Shown piece after piece: positions 59,512 to 64,000 of a stretch of 64,000 bases of DNA. The stretch comes from CAMDHY01 sp046156265. GTDB taxonomy: Bacteria > Pseudomonadota > Alphaproteobacteria > Rhizobiales > Segnochrobactraceae. Made by a program: the position numbers and the translations under genes. The stretch spans positions 186,001-250,000 of the forward strand of contig NZ_JAWDIR010000046.1 in the NCBI RefSeq assembly GCF_046156265.1, in the 5' to 3' direction. Numbering within the stretch: position 1 is the first letter of the stretch; the number at the start of each line of letters is the position of its first letter. Under the pieces are notes generated by a model that searched no databases, had not been told where the DNA came from, and worked only from the letters and a program-made list of their open reading frames with translations.

Positions 59512-60108
59512 GTGGTCGCGAAACGGCGGGCGGAGATGGTCGAGGAGACGCGCGGCAAGCTCGTGCGTGCCGCCCGCAAGGCCTTCGCCGAGAAGGGCTA
59601 TGCGGCGTCCTCCATGGACGACTTCACCGCCGAGGCGGGCCTCACGCGGGGCGCGCTCTACCACAACTTCGGCGACAAGAAGGGCCTGCTGCAGGCCGTC
59701 ATCGACCAGCTCGACGCAGAGATCCTGGTGCGCATGCGCGCCGCACGCGAGCGGGCGGCGACGCCGTGGCAGGGGCTTCTCGACGAGAGCATCGCCTATC
59801 TCGAGATGGCGCTCGAGCCGGAGATCCAGCGCATCATGCTGCTCGACGGGCCGGCCGTGCTCGGCGACCCGTCGCGCTGGCCGAACCAGAGCGCCTGCCT
59901 GCGCGCGACCGCGCAAACGATCGAGGAACTCATCGAGGCCGGCACCATCCGGTCCGTGGACGCGGAGGCCGCCGCCCGCCTCCTCAACGGTGCGGCCCTC
60001 AACGCCGCCCTGTGGATCGCCGCCGCTGACGATCCCCCCGCCGTGCTCGCCAAGGCCGTCGAGGCCTTCCGCCGTCTCGCCGAGGGCCTGTTGAAGATGG
60101 AGCCGTAA
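59512..60108 (+). CDS. TetR-family transcriptional regulator
   Basis: 198 residues. N-terminal helix-turn-helix (AARKAFAEKGYAASSMDDFTAEAGLTRGALYHNFGDKKGLL, residues about 18-60) and a helical ligand domain. GTG start at 59512. Divergent from the RidA gene and facing two palindromes with the same half-site, so it probably represses both itself and ridA. Inducer unknown. Confidence 0.93.
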   Translation: MVAKRRAEMVEETRGKLVRAARKAFAEKGYAASSMDDFTAEAGLTRGALYHNFGDKKGLLQAVIDQLDAEILVRMRAARERAATPWQGLLDESIAYLEMALEPEIQRIMLLDGPAVLGDPSRWPNQSACLRATAQTIEELIEAGTIRSVDAEAAARLLNGAALNAALWIAAADDPPAVLAKAVEAFRRLAEGLLKMEP

Positions 60109-60245
60109 CGGCGCAGAACGGCCGGCCGCCCACGGTAGGGGCCACCGCAACCCGGCAGGTCGAGCCGCTCAGCGACGCTCGCGGTGACTGGACCTGGCGG
60201 GCCAGGGCAGGACGGCGGCCGGCCGGAAGAGACGGGGAGACTGGG

Positions 60246-60749
60246 ATGGACGTGCCCGAGACAGACGCCGCGCCGACGATCCGCCCGGTGGAGGAGGCCG
60301 ACCTCGCCGCGATCGTCGAGATGCTCGCCAAACTCGCCCACCACCTGAAGCCCGGCTTCGTGCCGCTCGCGGACCTCGCCAGCCTGAGGCGCTTCGGCCC
60401 GACCGGCCTCCGCCTGTTCGACGGCCTGATCGCGGAGCGCGGCGACCGTCCCGTCGGCCTCTGCCTCTACACCTATGCGTTCTCGAGCTGGCGCGGCCGG
60501 CCCGGCGTGTTCGTGCAGGACCTCTATGTCGATCCGTCCGAACGGGGCAGCGGGCTCGGCCGGGCGCTGATGGACGCCACCTTGGCGCGCGAGGCCCCGA
60601 ACGGCTGCACCTTCGCCAAGCTCGAGGTCCACCGCGGCAACACCGCCGCCATCGCCTTCTACCGCCGGCTGGGGTTCGAGGTGGAGGACCATTATTTCAC
60701 GATGGCGGCGGAGACCGGCGGCAAGGGACCCGGATCACCGCCGGCCTGA
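60246..60749 (+). CDS. GNAT-family N-acetyltransferase
   Basis: 167 residues. Acetyl-CoA-binding loop LYVDPSERGSGLGRALMDA near residue 96 and the terminal HRGNTAAIAFYRRLGFE motif. The N-terminal IRPVEEADLAAIVEMLAKLAHH and the aromatic segment (TYAFSSWRGRPGVFVQDLYV) are like spermidine/diamine acetyltransferase relatives, though substrate is uncertain. Its last 15 bases overlap the convergent membrane-protein gene. Confidence 0.9.
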   Translation: MDVPETDAAPTIRPVEEADLAAIVEMLAKLAHHLKPGFVPLADLASLRRFGPTGLRLFDGLIAERGDRPVGLCLYTYAFSSWRGRPGVFVQDLYVDPSERGSGLGRALMDATLAREAPNGCTFAKLEVHRGNTAAIAFYRRLGFEVEDHYFTMAAETGGKGPGSPPA

Positions 60750-61397
60750 CCGCATGGCGGATTGGTGCTCCGTCGGCGGCATCGCGGAAGAGGGCAGGCG
60801 GCGCGAACGGCGAAGCTGATCGAAGGCGATCAGGTGCGTCGCACCGGAGATGCCGACGCCGAACAGCGGGATCAGCACCAGCGGAAGCACACCGATCGTC
60901 GCCATCTTCGGATCCTGCAGCAGGGTGAAGGTCAAACCGGTGCCGACCGCGACCAAGAAGTCGGAGAAACCGAACAGGTGGAAGCGCAGATAGGCGGCGG
61001 CGTCTGGCTTCGAGACGGCGAGCTTCCAGGCATAGAGGCCGGCGACGAGGTCGCCGACGCCTGCCAGCACCCAGAACAGGGTCGGCAACTGCCCGGCGAG
61101 GCCATAGACGAAGAAGGCGAGCGCCGCCGGTATCCGCCAGATGTGCAGGACGGTGAGCGGGTAGAGGCCGATCTCCTCGATATAGCCCTGCAGTCGCCGG
61201 CTGAAGAAGTAGGCGGCGGTCGGGACAAGGATGCCGACCGCCACGAGAAGGGCGATCGCCGGCATCGGCATCGCCAGGAACACCCCGCGATCAGCAAGGA
61301 CGGCGACGGCGAGGGCCCAGACGGAGCCGGTCAGGAACAGGGCGATTGTGATGCCGCGGGTATCCGGCGGCGACAGGGTCGGCGTGGCGATGGTCAT
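60735..61397 (-). CDS. Multi-pass membrane protein of unknown function
   Basis: 220 residues with about six hydrophobic helices (GITIALFLTGSVWALAVAVLADRGVFLAM, IALLVAVGILVPTAAYFF, LPTLFWVLAGVGDLVAGLYAW, FGFSDFLVAVGTGLTFTLL, IGVLPLVLIPLFGVGISGATHLIAF). No family recognised. It lies downstream of the MarR gene on the same strand, and a copy of the MarR palindrome (61517-61528) precedes it, so it is likely MarR-regulated. Confidence 0.7.
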   Translation of the reverse strand: MTIATPTLSPPDTRGITIALFLTGSVWALAVAVLADRGVFLAMPMPAIALLVAVGILVPTAAYFFSRRLQGYIEEIGLYPLTVLHIWRIPAALAFFVYGLAGQLPTLFWVLAGVGDLVAGLYAWKLAVSKPDAAAYLRFHLFGFSDFLVAVGTGLTFTLLQDPKMATIGVLPLVLIPLFGVGISGATHLIAFDQLRRSRRLPSSAMPPTEHQSAMRSGRR

Positions 61398-61516
61398 GGC
61401 GCGGTTCCTTCCGGTCGAGGTGGGAAAGCGGGGGACGGGGCGATCTGCAGGGTCGCGACGGTGCCAAGCGCGAAAGGGGCGTGAGCCAGCGTGGCGAGAC
61501 GCAGACGGGTATTTGA

Positions 61517-61528
61517 ATTGATATCAAT
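61517..61528. promoter_or_regulatory. MarR-type operator upstream of the membrane-protein gene
   Basis: ATTGATATCAAT, a perfect palindrome identical to the core of the site in front of the MarR gene (61996-62009), 120 bases upstream of the membrane-protein start. Confidence 0.7.
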
Positions 61529-61562
61529 GTTTCTGGTCGTGGATATCGCCGCGCGCGCCCTT

Positions 61563-61985
61563 CTATGCCAGCGACCGCAGGGCGGCGCGGATGTCGTCGG
61601 GGGCGTGAGCGCCGAGCAAGCTCTCGGCGCGGTCCTGCGCGCCGTGCCATAGCGGCCGAGCTTCCTCGACCAAGGCCCGACCGGTCGGCGTCAATCCGAG
61701 TGTCCTGACGCGCCGGTCCTCCGCCGACGCAGAGACCTGGATCAACTCTCGCCGCATCAGCGGCTTCACCGCGGCACTCAGCGAACTCTGGTCGAGCCCG
61801 AGGGCATCGGCGAGCGACTGCATCGTCCAGTCGTCCTTCGCCGCCAGCATCGCCATCAGCGAGAACTGGCCGTTGTTGAGGTCGACCGGTCGCAGCGCCT
61901 CGTCATAGAGCCGCCCGATGCGCCGTGCGGCGCGCCGCAGATGAAGCGCCAGACACCGCGAGCCGATGGTTCGGAAATCGTCCAT
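61563..61985 (-). CDS. MarR-family transcriptional regulator
   Basis: 140 residues with a winged helix-turn-helix (TMQSLADALGLDQSSLSAAVKPLMRRELIQVSASAEDRRVRTLGLTPTGRALVEEA). ATG 61985 (MDDFRTIG) was chosen; an in-frame TTG two codons upstream is possible. A palindrome 11 bases upstream suggests self-repression, and the identical core before the next gene suggests that gene as its target. Confidence 0.92.
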   Translation of the reverse strand: MDDFRTIGSRCLALHLRRAARRIGRLYDEALRPVDLNNGQFSLMAMLAAKDDWTMQSLADALGLDQSSLSAAVKPLMRRELIQVSASAEDRRVRTLGLTPTGRALVEEARPLWHGAQDRAESLLGAHAPDDIRAALRSLA

Positions 61986-61995
61986 GGCCAAGTTG

Positions 61996-62009
61996 TATTG
62001 ATATCAATA
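61996..62009. promoter_or_regulatory. MarR-type auto-operator
   Basis: TATTGATATCAATA, a 14-bp perfect palindrome just upstream of the MarR start codon, sharing a 12-bp core with the site at 61517. A/T-rich against a G+C-rich background. Confidence 0.75.
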
Positions 62010-62311
62010 TACCATGTCAACAAGCGTGTGCCTGATCGCCGCGGGCTGTGACGCTCGCCTTCAAGAAACGGCCGGCGTCCACGAGTTCGAGCCAATGAGC
62101 GCACCAGCAAACGTCTCCCCGGAAGCCGACGCCCGCAGCCGATCCTGAGCGCTCGCAGCGTCCCCGGCATTCCATCGACGTTGACGACGAACCCGTCATT
62201 GCCTGCCTCTATCCCCACGGGGCCATTGCCTTTTGTCCTGAAGCGAAGCCAGGTTGTGTTCGGCGCGCCCACAAGGGAGATGCGCGCCGTATCGGAGTGG
62301 GGAGGCGTTCG
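62010..62311. other. Intergenic region between marR and the amidohydrolase gene
   Basis: About 300 bp separating divergent genes. No convincing gene, repeat or terminator was found. Apart from the MarR site at its left edge, the only clear signal is GGAGG at 62301, the ribosome-binding site of the amidohydrolase gene. Confidence 0.55.
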
Positions 62312-64000
62312 ATGTGCTTGGCGTGTGCGTGGGGGCAGCACTTCATCGGCTATGGGACATCCGGAGTCGTCGCCTCGCGGCGGCAGGTGCTGCGGGCGGG
62401 GGCCCTGGCGGCGGCCGGCGTGGCGGCGGCGCCAGTGTTCCGTGCGACGGAAGCCTTCGCCCAGCAGGGGGCCGAGGCCGACGCTCCGGCCGACTTCGTC
62501 TTCCGCAACGGCGTCATCCACACGGTGTCCGAGCAACAGCCGCGGGCCGAGGCCGTCGCGGTGCGTGGCAAGACCCTCGTCCATGTCGGCGACGAGGCCG
62601 GTGCCATGGCCCTCGTCGGACCTGAGACGCGCATCGTCGATCTCGGCGGCCGGCTGCTGATGCCGGGCTTCGTCGAGGGTCACATGCATCCCATTCTCGG
62701 CGCCTTCATGTCGGCGGGTGTCGACCTGCAGTATCCCACACTGGCCGAGGCGCTCGCCTCCATCGAGCGCTACGCCAAGGAGAACCCGGACGGCCCGATT
62801 CGCGGCTTCGGCTGGCGCGTCGACATGTTTCCGCCGGAGGGGCCGACGCGGGCGGACCTCGACAGCATCCTGCCCGACCGACCGGCCTTCTTCTTCTCGA
62901 TCGACGGCCACAGCCTGTGGGCGAACAGCCGCGCCCTGGAGATGGCCGGGGTCAAGCAAGACACGCCCGATCCCATCCCGGGCTTCAGCTACTATGCGCG
63001 TGACGTGAACGGCGTGCCGACGGGCTACGTGCTCGAGGTGAATGCCGTTCTCGGCCTCGTCAATGCCGTTGATCCGATCACGTCCGAGGCGATGGCCCGG
63101 CTGGTGGAGATCTGGCTGCCGAAGGCCGCCGCCGCCGGCATAACCTCGGTGTTCGACGCCGGCGTGCCGCCGGTCGGCAACGACCAGGCTTCGGTGATCG
63201 GCATCTACACCGAGATCGAGAAGCGCGACGCGCTGCCGTTCCGCGTCGTCGCCTCCTATTCGGTGAAGACGCCGCCGATCGACAAGATCGTCGAGGAGCT
63301 CGAAGACGTCCGCAGCCGGGTCTCGAGCGAACTCGTCAATGTCGATGTCGTCAAGATCGTCGGCGATGGTTCGCAGGAGGGCTACACGGCCTGGCTGCTC
63401 GAGCCCTACGCGGACAAGCCCGATTTCATCGGCGCCTCGCCATTCAGCGAAGAGCAATGGCACGAGATGATCGGCGCCGTCGATGCGGCCGGCTACGACG
63501 TCCACGTACACGCCTGCGGAGAACGGACGGCCCGCACCGCGCTCGATGCCATCGAGAAGGCGATCGCCACGAACCCGCCGCGTGACCGCCGGCACGCCAT
63601 CGCCCACCTCGTCTATGTGGAGGAAAGCGACAACCCGCGCTTCGCGGAGCTCGGCGTCACCGCGCAGTTCTCCGCCAACTGGATGTCGGCCGACCCCGAC
63701 ACGATGCAGAACATGCTGGAGCGCTATGGCCCCGAGCGCCAGAGCAAGCTCTATCGCCCGAAGGTGGTGCTCGACACCGGCGGCAACATCGCGTTCGGCA
63801 CCGACTGGCCGGCGGCCGGCTATTTCTCGACCTACAGGCCGCTCGATTCGATCCAGGTCGGCGTCACGCGCCAACTCGTCGGCCGGCCGGACGCGCCCGT
63901 GCTGAGTCCGGCCGACCAGCGTCTCACCGTCGAGGAGGCGGTGCGCGCCAACACCCTCGGTGCCGCCCGCCAGATCCGGCTGGACGACAAGGTCGGCTCA
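62312..64000 (+). CDS. Tat-exported YtcJ-like amidohydrolase, 3' truncated by window end
   Basis: 563 codons with no stop before the window ends. ATG 62312 follows GGAGG. The N-terminus has an unusual MCLACAWGQHF lead, then a twin-arginine signal (SRRQVLRAGALAAAGVAAAP), suggesting export of a folded metalloenzyme. The mature part is a YtcJ-type amidohydrolase: GGRLLMPGFVEGHMHP with the HxH metal pair, DVHVHACGERT near residue 400, AHLVYVE and, close to the end, FGTDWPAAGYFSTYRPLDSI with the metal-binding Asp. These enzymes hydrolyse amides or imines; substrate unknown. Confidence 0.88.
   Translation, partial: MCLACAWGQHFIGYGTSGVVASRRQVLRAGALAAAGVAAAPVFRATEAFAQQGAEADAPADFVFRNGVIHTVSEQQPRAEAVAVRGKTLVHVGDEAGAMALVGPETRIVDLGGRLLMPGFVEGHMHPILGAFMSAGVDLQYPTLAEALASIERYAKENPDGPIRGFGWRVDMFPPEGPTRADLDSILPDRPAFFFSIDGHSLWANSRALEMAGVKQDTPDPIPGFSYYARDVNGVPTGYVLEVNAVLGLVNAVDPITSEAMARLVEIWLPKAAAAGITSVFDAGVPPVGNDQASVIGIYTEIEKRDALPFRVVASYSVKTPPIDKIVEELEDVRSRVSSELVNVDVVKIVGDGSQEGYTAWLLEPYADKPDFIGASPFSEEQWHEMIGAVDAAGYDVHVHACGERTARTALDAIEKAIATNPPRDRRHAIAHLVYVEESDNPRFAELGVTAQFSANWMSADPDTMQNMLERYGPERQSKLYRPKVVLDTGGNIAFGTDWPAAGYFSTYRPLDSIQVGVTRQLVGRPDAPVLSPADQRLTVEEAVRANTLGAARQIRLDDKVGS

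Overview
The window is about 70% G+C, densely coded, and reads as the chromosome of an alphaproteobacterium of Hyphomicrobiales/Rhizobiales type. A bchE-bchJ pair for anaerobic bacteriochlorophyll synthesis, with an FNR-type box and a TGT-N12-ACA (PpsR/CrtJ-type) box in front of bchE, indicates an anoxygenic phototroph or close relative. No phage, plasmid, CRISPR or RNA genes were recognised. The only mobile-looking DNA is a 261-bp element with 31-bp inverted ends.

Layout. 1-12.7 kb: end of a methylcrotonyl-CoA carboxylase gene, an FAD oxidoreductase, small hypotheticals, ExoD, an FMN reductase, a ParD/ParE-type pair, an HAD phosphatase, a divergent Lrp/alanine dehydrogenase pair, glutaminase, DNA ligase A, a small membrane protein and a double-domain methyltransferase. 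12.9-15.6 kb: a sensor kinase with its response regulator. 15.7-22.2 kb: an acyl-CoA synthetase translationally coupled to a Liv-type ABC importer. 22.2-25.1 kb: a secreted hypothetical, an alpha/beta hydrolase and a Hint-domain protein.

25.1-46.8 kb is the main functional island, for amide and urea nitrogen. It holds an AmiC amide sensor and an AmiR ANTAR antiterminator, a five-gene amide/urea-type ABC importer, aliphatic amidase AmiE, an NCS1 permease, an amidase-signature amidase, a MetX-like hydrolase, a complete but sequence-divergent urease operon (ureE, F, fused AB, C, G, D), and a CbbQ/CbbO (NorQ/NorD)-type AAA+/VWA pair on the opposite strand. Three leaders in this island each show a hairpin with a hexaloop having A at position 1 and G at position 4, a second small hairpin, and an overlapping intrinsic terminator. 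They precede amiC, the importer operon and cbbQ. They look like AmiR targets and would put sensing, uptake and the CbbQ/CbbO pair under one antitermination circuit.

47-57.3 kb: a DrrA/DrrB-type ABC exporter, bchJ and bchE (bchJ appears frameshifted at its 5' end), a KefB-like K+/H+ antiporter, a double universal stress protein behind an FNR-type box, a DUF2076 protein, a Bax-inhibitor-1 protein and an ECF sigma/anti-sigma pair. 57.4-64 kb: three regulators (Rrf2, TetR, MarR) with clear palindromic operators beside their own genes, a thioredoxin-reductase-like enzyme, a RidA protein, an acetyltransferase, a membrane protein, and a Tat-exported YtcJ-like amidohydrolase cut off by the window end.
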